DNA from: JBBDXA01 sp040902585
GTDB lineage: Bacteria > Planctomycetota > Phycisphaerae > Phycisphaerales > Phycisphaeraceae
Length of the DNA stretch: 62,883 nt
Assembly: GCA_040902585.1 (NCBI GenBank)
Contig: JBBDXA010000249.1
Location: forward strand, 1-62,883
Direction of reading: 5' to 3'
Shown here piece by piece: positions 26,153 through 34,344 of the stretch; positions within the stretch are counted from its first letter, which is position 1; every line of letters starts with the position of its first letter. The notes under the pieces are model-generated. The model ran no database searches. It saw nothing but the letters and a program-made list of their open reading frames with translations, and had not been told where the DNA came from. Both the position numbers and the translations under genes were made by a program.

Positions 26153-27385
26153 ATGATCGAAACGGTCCACCATCGCATCACGCGCGACGATCCGGACTAC
26201 GCCTGGCTCAAGGACAGCCGGCAGTGTTCTTCCACCGACCTCGTCGATTACCTCTGGCTCTTTCCCGCGGATGATCACGACCCCTTCGAATCCTTCCCGC
26301 GCCTGCGCTGGGGCGGGCAGATGGTTTATCTTTCGCGCGATGCGAACGATGTGAAAGCGACCGCACAAGCCTATCGCCATCATCCCGGTTTCGTCATCGA
26401 AGAGGAGCCGAAGACCGCCCGCCGCGGCTCCTGGCTGCGAAGGATGCTGGGCCTGGGTGCGAAGACGCACTACTTCGTGGCCCGCAAGACCGCGCTCCTT
26501 CAGCCGGGCGAAAGTACGGATCGGTTTACCTTCAACGTGCGCCTGACGCGCGAGCATGTGCCGACCGATGACCCGCGCGGCTACGCCGTCGTCAAACGCG
26601 TGCCTTCCAAGGAAGACCTGCTTCAGCGCCTCATCGACAAGCACCCCAAGGCTGACCGCAAAATCCTCACCGAGCGCGCCCGCAAGCTCTCCGAAAAAAT
26701 CTTCCCCATCTTCCTCACGCGCGAGGCAGCCTTCCTAAAACTCCTTCAGCGCGACCTGCCTGAAGCCCTTCGCAACCGCGTGCCGCACCTGCTGCACATG
26801 GAGCAGGATGAGACCGGCAAGGTACGCATGCTGGTGATGAACTGGCTTCGTGTCGGCGGCCAGACGCTCCAGCAGATCGAGTTCGCGCGCCAGGGGGCCG
26901 CCCTGCTCCACGCCCTGCACGAACAGGCCGGCATCATTCACCTGGACCTGCGGCTGGACAACATCGTCATCACACCCACCGGCGTCAGCTTCGTCGACTT
27001 CGGCTCGGCGGTGCGCGTCGGCGAAGACATCTCCAAGAACCCGATGCTCGATGCCCTCTTCGACGAGATGATGTCCACATCGCAGATTCAAAGACTGCTC
27101 GGCAAGATGAAATCCAGCGGCCGCATCACCAGCCACATCATCTGCAATGCTCACGGAAAGGTCGATAAAGCGGTTGACCTGTTTTACTTCGCGATGCAGA
27201 TCAACAAGCCGCACGGCAACCCCGATCTGGCGACGTTCATCGAATACAACCCCAAGAGCAAACAGGCGCGTCTGCTGTCAGAGCTCACCGACAATGTCAT
27301 GCGCCCCAAGGACCCGCAGCAGCCGCGATACACCTCGGCCCGCGACCTGCTCGAAGGCATCGAAAAGGTCGCGGAGTCGCTGTAG
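26153..27385 (+). CDS. Protein-kinase-fold protein
   Basis: 410 residues from the ATG at 26153 (MIETVHHRI); an ATG at 26060 is possible, and neither has a clear ribosome-binding site. The kinase core is recognisable: candidate ATP lysine in GYAVVKRVPS, catalytic loop IIHLDLRLDNIVI (His263, Asp265, Asn270) and metal-binding VDFGSAV (Asp282). The catalytic loop has D-L-R instead of H-R-D-x-K, as in some atypical and aminoglycoside-phosphotransferase-like kinases. The first 150 residues hold an extra domain (LVDYLWLFPADDHD, WGGQMVYLSRDAN). No transmembrane segment is present. The substrate is unknown; lipid, sugar and protein targets are all possible. Confidence 0.72.
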   Translation: MIETVHHRITRDDPDYAWLKDSRQCSSTDLVDYLWLFPADDHDPFESFPRLRWGGQMVYLSRDANDVKATAQAYRHHPGFVIEEEPKTARRGSWLRRMLGLGAKTHYFVARKTALLQPGESTDRFTFNVRLTREHVPTDDPRGYAVVKRVPSKEDLLQRLIDKHPKADRKILTERARKLSEKIFPIFLTREAAFLKLLQRDLPEALRNRVPHLLHMEQDETGKVRMLVMNWLRVGGQTLQQIEFARQGAALLHALHEQAGIIHLDLRLDNIVITPTGVSFVDFGSAVRVGEDISKNPMLDALFDEMMSTSQIQRLLGKMKSSGRITSHIICNAHGKVDKAVDLFYFAMQINKPHGNPDLATFIEYNPKSKQARLLSELTDNVMRPKDPQQPRYTSARDLLEGIEKVAESL

Positions 27386-27406
27386 TTATCTCGCTCCACG
27401 CGATGA

Positions 27407-28813
27407 CTACGATTGAGCCGAGGGCGCGGGAAGCTCGCGAACGATTTCATCGAGTCGATAGCCGAAGCCCGGACCGCGGATAGTGGAGATATCCACGCAG
27501 CCGTTGCGCCTTCGATACAGCCCCGGATGCACCTTCGCCTCCGCGTTGGAAGCCTCGGGATAAAACTGCATCGCGTTCGTTTCGACGCCCATGATGGTCC
27601 CCGCGTGAGCCGCCAGCAAAACGTGCGACACCTGCGCGAGCATCGGGTTGGTCAGATCCTGCACCATCAGCGTCATGCCGTGGGCCTTGGCCCAGCAGAG
27701 CGAGAGCAGCGCACCGGTCTGCGTCTTGCAGGTTTTCAGAGCGACGCCGGTCCAGCCGAGCGATCGGCCGAGCTTGACGAACTGCCAGTCATGCGCGCTC
27801 TCATCCATGAACAGCGGCTTGCGCGCCGAAACCGAATGCACATCAATGCGATGAGCCTCCAGGTCATAAGGGAACGGCTGCTCGACGTAGAGAATCATGC
27901 CGTGTGTGCGCGGGTACTCATCGCGCAGACGATCCAGAATATCGTTCACATAAGCAGGCTCGGTGACGGTGCAGTTGAAATCCGTCGTGAGCCAGTCCAC
28001 GCCGCGCTCGATGGCGATGCGGCCGACTTTGACGAGGCGATCGTAGTCCCACTTCGCGTCGTTGCCACGCAGCTTGATCTTCAGACATTTCAAACCATCG
28101 CGATCGATCCAGTCGCCCAGCAGCACGGGGTAGCCATCGTCCGGCTCATCGCCCTTAAGCTCTGATGCATCCAGCGGATCAAGCCCGCCCACCAGATGCC
28201 ACGCCTTGAGCGCCGCTTGCGGCTTCGCAATCAAATAGTCACACGGAAACCGCCCCGCGAAGGAAACCGCCGCGCCATCCGCAGGCGTGACGAACGTCGC
28301 CAGATCGCGCGACATGAACTCACTTGTGTACGTCTCATACACCGGGCGATTCACCAGCTTGCCGAAGGCATCGTGCATGGCGATGTCAAACGCTGATGCA
28401 CAGACCAGGGCCGCCAGGTGCGGCATCGGCTCGCGGTCTTCGCGCTCGGTCTGATTGAACATGTCCAGGAAAATCGGCAGCGCCCCGTGCAGCAGGTCGT
28501 GACCGACTTCGATCGGGTGCCCGTACGCTCCGCCCGACATCCCCCATTCCTCGTAGAGCCCGCAGCAGAACTCCTGCATCGCCGCGAGGCGTTCTTCATA
28601 AGGCACTTTGCTCGGCCAGACCCACTGCACACTCAGCGGCGTCTCGCCCCAGCCTTCCGCTTCATGTCCATGTCGATCTTCCACCGTCACCTTCACCCGC
28701 GCGATCGTGACATGCGTCAGCGTCTCGGTGCCGAACTTCAGCGGCACGCGCGTCTGCATCGGCAGAAAGTACAGGCTCGCGGCGATCGGTCGGATGTCAG
28801 TGGGCTTGCTCAT
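27407..28813 (-). CDS. Enolase-superfamily protein (muconate-cycloisomerase-like)
   Basis: 468 residues from the ATG at 28813 (MSKPTDIRP). The barrel has the superfamily layout: CLKIKLRG (second-strand lysine pair), TTDFN, ILYVEQPFPYD and LFMDESAHDW for the metal-binding acids, and GVALKTCKTQ with a lysine on the opposite face. Lysines on both faces match the cycloisomerase/dipeptide-epimerase subgroup rather than mandelate racemase. The protein is longer than usual (about 370) because of an expanded N-terminal part, including a segment GRFPCDYLIAKPQAALKAWH. The substrate cannot be stated. It is convergent with the kinase-like gene. Confidence 0.82.
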   Translation of the reverse strand: MSKPTDIRPIAASLYFLPMQTRVPLKFGTETLTHVTIARVKVTVEDRHGHEAEGWGETPLSVQWVWPSKVPYEERLAAMQEFCCGLYEEWGMSGGAYGHPIEVGHDLLHGALPIFLDMFNQTEREDREPMPHLAALVCASAFDIAMHDAFGKLVNRPVYETYTSEFMSRDLATFVTPADGAAVSFAGRFPCDYLIAKPQAALKAWHLVGGLDPLDASELKGDEPDDGYPVLLGDWIDRDGLKCLKIKLRGNDAKWDYDRLVKVGRIAIERGVDWLTTDFNCTVTEPAYVNDILDRLRDEYPRTHGMILYVEQPFPYDLEAHRIDVHSVSARKPLFMDESAHDWQFVKLGRSLGWTGVALKTCKTQTGALLSLCWAKAHGMTLMVQDLTNPMLAQVSHVLLAAHAGTIMGVETNAMQFYPEASNAEAKVHPGLYRRRNGCVDISTIRGPGFGYRLDEIVRELPAPSAQS

Positions 28814-28864
28814 GCGTGTTCTCGCGGATGGCGAGTGTAGCAGTTGGATGCAGGTCGTTGTATT

Positions 28865-28972
28865 GGGTACCACGGCTCGACGAGTCCGCGAGGAGACCCG
28901 TGCCGAAGTGGAGAGTTCACCGTAGACGCACGCACGGGCCTCCTCGCAAAGCCTCGTCGGGCCGTGGCACCC
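28865..28972. repeat. Palindromic element family B, copy 2
   Basis: GGGTACCACGGCTCGACGAG and, inverted at the right, CTCGTCGGGCCGTGGCACCC, with inner arms GAGGAGACCCGTGC and GCACGGGCCTCCTC. It lies between the enolase-superfamily gene and the next minus-strand gene. Confidence 0.88.
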
Positions 28973-28981
28973 AGCGCGGGA

Positions 28982-29842
28982 TTACTTCATCATCTCTACT
29001 TCCTTGAGAAAGGTTTCAACATCGCGCCAAAAGATGGCCTCATTCGGCGGAAAGTCGTTGTGATCGCACTGGTATTCGATGAAAGTCACATCCCTGGCGA
29101 TCTTGCTGAGGGCGACGCCGTGACTGTGCGGGATGGCGCTGTCGCGGGTGCCGTGGAAGATGAGGACGGGGCCATCGAACTTGGTCAGGGCTGCCTCGTT
29201 GTCGAACGGATCGCGAACGAGGAACGCAGGCAGCAGCAGTTTCGCCGCGATGGATTTCACGCTTCGAAAGGTGGATTGCAGGATGATCGCCGCGGGCTTG
29301 CGATGTTCGCTCAGGGCACAGACCGCGCCGCCGCCGAGACTGCGACCGTGGAAGATGATGCGCGACTTGTCCACTTCAGGCATCGCCGCGAGCAGGTCGA
29401 AAAACTGGATGAAGTCTTCAGTGATCGCGCTCTGCGAAGGCGAGCCCGCGCTGCGGCCGTAACCGCGATATTCACATAGCATCACGCTGATGCCGTTCTT
29501 GCGATACTCGCCCAGCAGGTCGAGGTTGTGATCGATCAACTCCGCGTTGCCGTGCGCGAAGAGCACAGCCGGCCCCGGCTGCTCCGCCGTGATGCCCTTG
29601 CCCGCGATGAACCACGCTTCGACTTTGCCGGCAGGCGTGTCGATCCAGATCTCGCGCAGGTCAGCAGGCTTGTTCACTCGAGCAGGCACTCGCACGTAGC
29701 CCGTCGGGTAAAGCATTGACCGCTGAATGAAGAAGGCGAGGATCCACCACCCCAGGAGCATGAGGAGTGGGTAGAGAATCACGCGTTTCATCACCTTTGA
29801 TGCGGTAGAGGTCGACTTCCCAGTCGCGGGCTTTGAAGGCAT
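28982..29842 (-). CDS. Membrane-anchored alpha/beta hydrolase (BEM46/ABHD13-like)
   Basis: 286 residues from the ATG at 29842 (MPSKPATG); a start at 29791 (MKRVILYP) is also possible. One N-terminal membrane helix (VILYPLLMLLGWWILAFF) is followed by the conserved SMLYPTG and an alpha/beta hydrolase: oxyanion segment VLFAHGNAELIDH, YRGYGRSAGSPSQ, nucleophile GRSLGGGAV (Ser), acid in FHGTRDSAIP and base in CDHNDFPP. The family is conserved from bacteria to man; substrates, possibly lipids or small esters, are not established. It is divergent from the DUF3467 gene. Confidence 0.9.
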   Translation of the reverse strand: MPSKPATGKSTSTASKVMKRVILYPLLMLLGWWILAFFIQRSMLYPTGYVRVPARVNKPADLREIWIDTPAGKVEAWFIAGKGITAEQPGPAVLFAHGNAELIDHNLDLLGEYRKNGISVMLCEYRGYGRSAGSPSQSAITEDFIQFFDLLAAMPEVDKSRIIFHGRSLGGGAVCALSEHRKPAAIILQSTFRSVKSIAAKLLLPAFLVRDPFDNEAALTKFDGPVLIFHGTRDSAIPHSHGVALSKIARDVTFIEYQCDHNDFPPNEAIFWRDVETFLKEVEMMK

Positions 29843-29923
29843 GCCTGAATTGTAGGGCACAACGTAGCCATCATGCTTCCGCGAGATGACGACGACCGGC
29901 CCATGCGTTACGCTGTCCTGCTC

Positions 29924-30622
29924 ATGAGTGAGAGCAATCCCTACTATCCCGGTGACGGCGGCAAAGAGAAAGATGGCGATGACTCCGCTGACGGCACGCG
30001 CAGCGAGCAGGTGCAGCACCGGGCGGTCGGCGCGCGCGTGCCCGAAGGCGTGGGGCGCGGCGTGTTCTCCACCGGCGCGATCGTGATGTCAGGCCAGGCG
30101 GAGTTCGTGCTGGATTTCGTGCAGCGGATGGGCCGGCCACACCAGGTCGCCGCCCGCATCGTCCTTCCGCACAGCGTGCTGCCTCGCTTCATCTCCGCGC
30201 TGGAAGAGAATCTGAAGCGCTTCGAGGATCGCTTCGGCCCGCCGCCGAAGTTGCCCAAGCCTGATCCCGACGCACGGCGGCCTTCGATCCAGGAGATCTA
30301 CGACGATCTGAAAATGCCTGACGATGTGCTCAGCGGTTCGTATTGCAACAGCGTGATGATCGGGCATTCGGCTTCGGACTTCTCGTTCGACTTCATCACC
30401 AACTTCTTCCCGCAGTCGGCGGTGTCGCGGCGTGTGTTTCTCTCGGCTGCGCAGGTGGTGCCGATGCTGGATTCGCTGAAGAACACGTGGAAGCAGTTTC
30501 AGCAGCGCGTGGTTGATCAACAGAAGCAACAACACAAGCCGCTGGAGCGATCGGAGCCGGAGCATCTGACGCAGCCGCCGCCCGAGCCGCCCAAGGATGA
30601 GTCGGGGGATTCGGAGATTTGA
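29924..30622 (+). CDS. Protein with two DUF3467-like units
   Basis: 232 residues from the ATG at 29924 (MSESNPYY); the frame opens at 29873, which would leave only 30 bases to the divergent gene. After a charged disordered start, two similar units appear: FSTGAIVMSGQAEFVLDFVQ ... RIVLPHSVLPRFISALEENL, and SVMIGHSASDFSFDFITNFF ... RVFLSAAQVVPMLDSLKNTW. Each has the DUF3467 pattern (binding strand, FxxDF, then R-V/I-x-L-S and a helix). DUF3467 is normally a single unit of about 100 residues. The last 50 residues are Gln/Pro-rich. Function is unknown. Confidence 0.78.
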   Translation: MSESNPYYPGDGGKEKDGDDSADGTRSEQVQHRAVGARVPEGVGRGVFSTGAIVMSGQAEFVLDFVQRMGRPHQVAARIVLPHSVLPRFISALEENLKRFEDRFGPPPKLPKPDPDARRPSIQEIYDDLKMPDDVLSGSYCNSVMIGHSASDFSFDFITNFFPQSAVSRRVFLSAAQVVPMLDSLKNTWKQFQQRVVDQQKQQHKPLERSEPEHLTQPPPEPPKDESGDSEI

Positions 30623-30628
30623 TTCAGT

Positions 30629-30675
30629 GCCGCTTGCGGCTTAGCGCCGTGACCCATCGCTAAGCCGCAAGCGGC
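30629..30675. repeat. Palindromic element family C, complete copy
   Basis: Exact 18-bp arms, GCCGCTTGCGGCTTAGCG and CGCTAAGCCGCAAGCGGC, close an 11-base loop. The element lies between the DUF3467 and ThiF-like genes, both on the plus strand, and fits a terminator or mRNA-stabilising hairpin. There is no T run. Confidence 0.88.
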
Positions 30676-30695
30676 GAAAACGTATACTTCCTTTC

Positions 30696-31448
30696 ATGTC
30701 CGACTCGTCTCACGATCTCTCACCCGAGGAACTTTCCATCTACGAATGGCAGACGTGGGTGCGCGGCTTCGGGGTGGAAGGTCAACAAAAACTCAAGAAC
30801 GCGTCCGTCCTCATCTCACGCTGTGGCGGGCTGGGCGGACTCGTCGCCTACGAACTCGCGGCGGCAGGCGTCGGTCGGCTGGTCATCGCCCATGCGGGCA
30901 ACGTCAAGCCCAGCGATCTGCATCGTCAACTGCTCATGACGCACGACTGGCTCGGTAAGCCGCGCATCGAATCCATCGCGCGGCGGCTCAAGGAACTGAA
31001 TCCTTATGTCGAAGTCGTCGGCGTGCCGGAGAATGTGTCGCACCAGAACGTGGCGAAGCTCGTGGAACAGGTGGACGTCATCGTCGATGCCGCCCCGCTC
31101 TTTGAGGAGCGTTACGCGATGAACGATGAAGCCGTGCGGCAGCGCAAGCCGATGGTCGAGTGCGCCATGTACGAAATGGAAGCGACGATCACGACGATTC
31201 TGCCCGGAAAATCGCCCTGTCTGCGCTGCCTGTTTCCGGTGCAGCCGCCGAACTGGACGCGGGAGTTTCCCGTGTTCGGCGCGGTGTCCGGCATGGTCGG
31301 CTGCCTGGGCGCGATGGAGGCGATCAAACTCATCGCCGGCCTCGGCGAACCGCTGGCGGGCTGGTTGCTGAAGATGGACCTGCGCTCGATGACGTTTCAC
31401 AAGCTGCGCACGTTTCGCGATCCGACATGTCCGGCGTGCGGCATTTAG
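30696..31448 (+). CDS. ThiF/MoeB/HesA-family adenylyltransferase
   Basis: 250 residues. E1-like fold: nucleotide-binding RCGGLGGLVAYELAAAGVGR (residues about 43-62), then DLHRQLLMTHDWLGKPRIES with the catalytic Arg and Lys, and VDAAPLFEERYAMNDEAVR. Zinc ligands are CLRC (about 171-174) and CPAC at the C-terminus. The family adenylates the C-terminal Gly-Gly of small sulfur carriers (MoaD, ThiS). The usual acceptor cysteine region is replaced by VFGAVSGMVGCLGAMEAIKL. No ThiS/MoaD gene is nearby, so the partner is open. The stop TAG is the first triplet of the element that follows. Confidence 0.9.
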   Translation: MSDSSHDLSPEELSIYEWQTWVRGFGVEGQQKLKNASVLISRCGGLGGLVAYELAAAGVGRLVIAHAGNVKPSDLHRQLLMTHDWLGKPRIESIARRLKELNPYVEVVGVPENVSHQNVAKLVEQVDVIVDAAPLFEERYAMNDEAVRQRKPMVECAMYEMEATITTILPGKSPCLRCLFPVQPPNWTREFPVFGAVSGMVGCLGAMEAIKLIAGLGEPLAGWLLKMDLRSMTFHKLRTFRDPTCPACGI

Positions 31449-31518
31449 CCCGCCGTTTACGGCGGGTGGGTTCGGCAATCGCGAGAACGCTGCGTCACCG
31501 CCGGCAAGCCGGCGGCTA
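31446..31518. repeat. Double-hairpin element filling the ThiF/NadE gap (family D)
   Basis: TAGCCCGCCGTTTACGGCGG forms one hairpin and CACCGCCGGCAAGCCGGCGG another, with about 30 bases between. Both ends read TAGCC outward-in: the left TAG is the stop of the ThiF-like gene and the right TAG, on the minus strand, is the stop of nadE. The element thus occupies exactly the space between the two convergent genes. Confidence 0.85.
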
Positions 31519-33435
31519 TATGCCCGAATGCCGCGCGTCGTATCGCTGAGCAATCGGCATGCGCCGGCCGAAGCCGAACGCCCGGCCGGTCACCTTCAGC
31601 CCCGGGGCCGCCTGCTTGCGCTTGTATTCATTCAGATCAATCAACCGCACCATGCGAAGCACTGTCTGCACATCGATCGAAGTCTCTTCGATGATCTGTC
31701 GAGCCGACTGCTCGCGCTCGACGTACCGCTCGATGATCTGATCGAGCACGTCATACGGCGGCAGCGAATCCTGATCGGTCTGGTCCGGGCGAAGCTCGGC
31801 ACTGGGCACCTTGGTGATGCTCGATTCGGGAATCACGGGCTTACCATACGCCTGGCGCAGCGGCGAGGATTCTGATTCGTTGATCCATCGCGAAAGCTGC
31901 CAGACCATGGTTTTGGGCACATCGCTGAGGATCGCCAGTCCGCCGGCCATGTCGCCGTAGAGCGTGCAGTAGCCCACCGCCAGTTCGCTCTTATTGCCGG
32001 TGGTGACCAGCAGCGAACCGAATTTGTTGCTCATGGCCATGAGCGTGACGCCGCGGACACGGGCCTGCACGTTTTCTTCAGCGACGCCGGGCTCGAGGCC
32101 ATTGAAGATAGGCTTGAGCATGCTTTCAAATGCGGCATGCGCGGGCTCGATGATGACGACATCAAACTGAATGCCCAGCCGCGCGGCCAGATCCTTCGCA
32201 TCACTCACGGAGTGATCGGAACTGAATCGCGAAGGCATGGCGACGCCGCGCACGTTTTCCTTGCCCAGCGCGGCCACGGCGAGGGCGGCGGTGAGCGCCG
32301 AGTCGATGCCGCCGCTCAAGCCCAGCACGACGGCCTTGAATCCGCACTTGCGGCAGTAGTCGCGCAGGCCGAGCACGAGAGCGTGATACACGGATTCGAT
32401 GCCGCGGCAGATGGGTTCGATGCGGCCTTTCGGCGCAGTTGATGCGGCGGGAGTACGAGCAGAACCGGTTGTTGAGGCGGCGACATTTGAAGGAGCAGAC
32501 GCACTCGATGCCGGCGATGCCCACGCGGAAGGATGATCGAGGTGGCCGGTGGAAGCCGCGGTCGCTTCTGCTTCATCACGTCCCTCGGCAACAGCCTCCG
32601 CAGCGCCTTCGCCGACGCTCCAACTCACGCCGCCGCAGCTTGTCGGTCGAGCACCATCACTGAATCCCAGCTCCGGCAGATCGACAATGAGCAAATCCTC
32701 TGCAAACGCCTTCGCCTGCGCGATGAGATTGCCTTGTGCATCGAACGCGCAGGAGCAGCCGTCGAACACGAGTTCATCGTTCCCGCCGACCTGGTTGCAA
32801 TAGAGCACGGGCAGGCCGAAGCGTTTGGCCGCGTGGCCGATGAGCTTCGCGCGGAAGTCGTGCTTGCCCACGACGAAGGGCGACGCGGAGCAGTTGATGA
32901 AGAGCTGGGCACCGAGCGTCGCCAGTTCGTCGATCGGGTTGTCCTGATACAGCGGTCGCGCGAAGAGTTCGGAATCGTTCCACATGTCTTCGCAGATGCT
33001 GATGCCGAGCTTCACACCCTGAAAGGTGGTCAGGTCCACGCGCGGGCCGGGCTCGAAATAGCGCAGCTCGTCGAACACGTCATACGTCGGAAGCAGACTT
33101 TTCAGATGACGATGCGCGATGAGTCCGCCCTGGCAGAAGGCGGCGGCGTTGTAGAGCGAGCGGCCGGGCGATTTCTCGCAAGGCATCGGAAAGCCGATGA
33201 TCGCGGCGATCTTCACACACTCTGCCGCCAGCTCGCGCACCGCCTCTTCGCTCTGCTCGATCACCGCGGGCTTGAGCAGCAGGTCCTTGGGCGGGTAACC
33301 GAGAATCGCCATCTCCGGAAACACGACGAGGTCCGCATCGCGCTCGCCTGCCTCGCGTATTGAACGACGCAGCATCTCCGTGTTGCCTCGGATGTCGCCA
33401 ATGGTCGGATTGGTCTGGGCAAGAGCGATTCGCAT
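31516..33435 (-). CDS. nadE: Glutamine-dependent NAD+ synthetase
   Basis: 639 residues. N-terminal nitrilase-type glutaminase with triad Glu41 (FPEMAILGYP), Lys112 (HLKSLLPTYD) and Cys148 (GISICEDMW). C-terminal synthetase with the pyrophosphate loop LGLSGGIDSA (371-380), TTGNKSELAVGYCTLYGDMA, and the end RRMPIAQRYDARHSGI. It makes NAD from deamido-NAD, ATP and glutamine, the last step of NAD synthesis. Residues about 258-337 form an unusual Ser/Ala/Thr-rich linker between the two domains, longer than the normal connector. A good start and complete C-terminus indicate a functional gene. Confidence 0.95.
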   Translation of the reverse strand: MRIALAQTNPTIGDIRGNTEMLRRSIREAGERDADLVVFPEMAILGYPPKDLLLKPAVIEQSEEAVRELAAECVKIAAIIGFPMPCEKSPGRSLYNAAAFCQGGLIAHRHLKSLLPTYDVFDELRYFEPGPRVDLTTFQGVKLGISICEDMWNDSELFARPLYQDNPIDELATLGAQLFINCSASPFVVGKHDFRAKLIGHAAKRFGLPVLYCNQVGGNDELVFDGCSCAFDAQGNLIAQAKAFAEDLLIVDLPELGFSDGARPTSCGGVSWSVGEGAAEAVAEGRDEAEATAASTGHLDHPSAWASPASSASAPSNVAASTTGSARTPAASTAPKGRIEPICRGIESVYHALVLGLRDYCRKCGFKAVVLGLSGGIDSALTAALAVAALGKENVRGVAMPSRFSSDHSVSDAKDLAARLGIQFDVVIIEPAHAAFESMLKPIFNGLEPGVAEENVQARVRGVTLMAMSNKFGSLLVTTGNKSELAVGYCTLYGDMAGGLAILSDVPKTMVWQLSRWINESESSPLRQAYGKPVIPESSITKVPSAELRPDQTDQDSLPPYDVLDQIIERYVEREQSARQIIEETSIDVQTVLRMVRLIDLNEYKRKQAAPGLKVTGRAFGFGRRMPIAQRYDARHSGI

Positions 33436-33640
33436 GACTGAGCGAGATTGTAGTGCTCAGGCGGCCACACGTGCGCCGCGAGGCAAACCTCGATTCGTCG
33501 ATGCAAAGGCCGATTGTCTGACTGCATCGCGACCACCGGGCATCCTTTTCCGTATTCCCCAACTTGACTGGAGCGATTCAAAGGGGAGAATTGAAATAGT
33601 CCGCACCCGGCCACGGTTGGCCCAGGTATCGAACGAAGCC

Positions 33641-34072
33641 ATGCACCGACGAATGGAAACCATCCTGCTGCCTTGCCTGATCATGGCGATGATCGGCGCG
33701 GTGACGTTGGCACCCGTCATGGCGATGACGGTTGACTCGACCGGTCACATCTGCACGCAGACATCCGATGCCTGTGCGAAGGCAATGCCGACGCCGCAAC
33801 CGCCATCCTGCTGCGCGAAGCATGATGTCGCAGCAACCATGATGGCGTGCCATACGGCGCAATCGCCTGTTCAATCCATACCGTCAAACGATTCGAAGTG
33901 CCCCGATCACTGCCCCTGCTGCGTGGTCGGGCCGATGTCCGTGGCGTGGGTCTCCGCGCCGATCGACAGCATTCATTTCTCTGCCTCGCTCACCCATGAT
34001 GACGTCGCCATGCCCGCGCTGGCGAATCCGTCGGACTGGGTGCTCGATCTCTTTCATCCCCCCTGTCTCTGA
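33641..34072 (+). CDS. Cys/His-rich exported protein, possible metal-binding
   Basis: 143 residues from the ATG at 33641; the open frame begins at 33380. A signal peptide (METILLPCLIMAMIGAVTLA, cut near AMA) leads to a small domain rich in cysteine: HICTQTSDACAK, PSCCAKHD, CPDHCPCCVVG. Paired CxxxCxCC and Met/His residues suggest metal or redox chemistry, as in small periplasmic copper-linked proteins of the DUF2946 kind, but I cannot place it in a family. It comes first in a seven-gene same-strand run leading to a tripartite efflux system, with a palindromic element between it and the next gene. Confidence 0.7.
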   Translation: MHRRMETILLPCLIMAMIGAVTLAPVMAMTVDSTGHICTQTSDACAKAMPTPQPPSCCAKHDVAATMMACHTAQSPVQSIPSNDSKCPDHCPCCVVGPMSVAWVSAPIDSIHFSASLTHDDVAMPALANPSDWVLDLFHPPCL

Positions 34073-34161
34073 TTGAAGGCCCGCGCGATCCGCTGCGCGC
34101 AATGTGCCTGCGCTGTGCGTGCGCCATGTGGTGACATGCTGTCACCCATGCGTCCAGCTCA

Positions 34162-34285
34162 GGGTGCCACGGCTCGACGAGGCTCTGCGAGGAGACCCGT
34201 GCGGACGCCAGTGATTCACCTGGGCAGCGGCAGATTTTACCCACTCGCACGGGTCTCCTCGCGGACTCGTCGAGCCGGGGCACCC
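34162..34285. repeat. Palindromic element family B, copy 3
   Basis: Outer arms GGGTGCCACGGCTCGACGAG and CTCGTCGAGCCGGGGCACCC, with inner arms CGAGGAGACCCGTGCG and CGCACGGGTCTCCTCG, and a central spacer of about 40 bases. It lies in the gap between the Cys-rich gene and the efflux fusion-protein gene. Confidence 0.9.
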
Positions 34286-34344
34286 GAGCCGGCACCGTCG
34301 AACCCGGAACTCAATCCAGTACCTTCGATCCAACCGAGACACTT

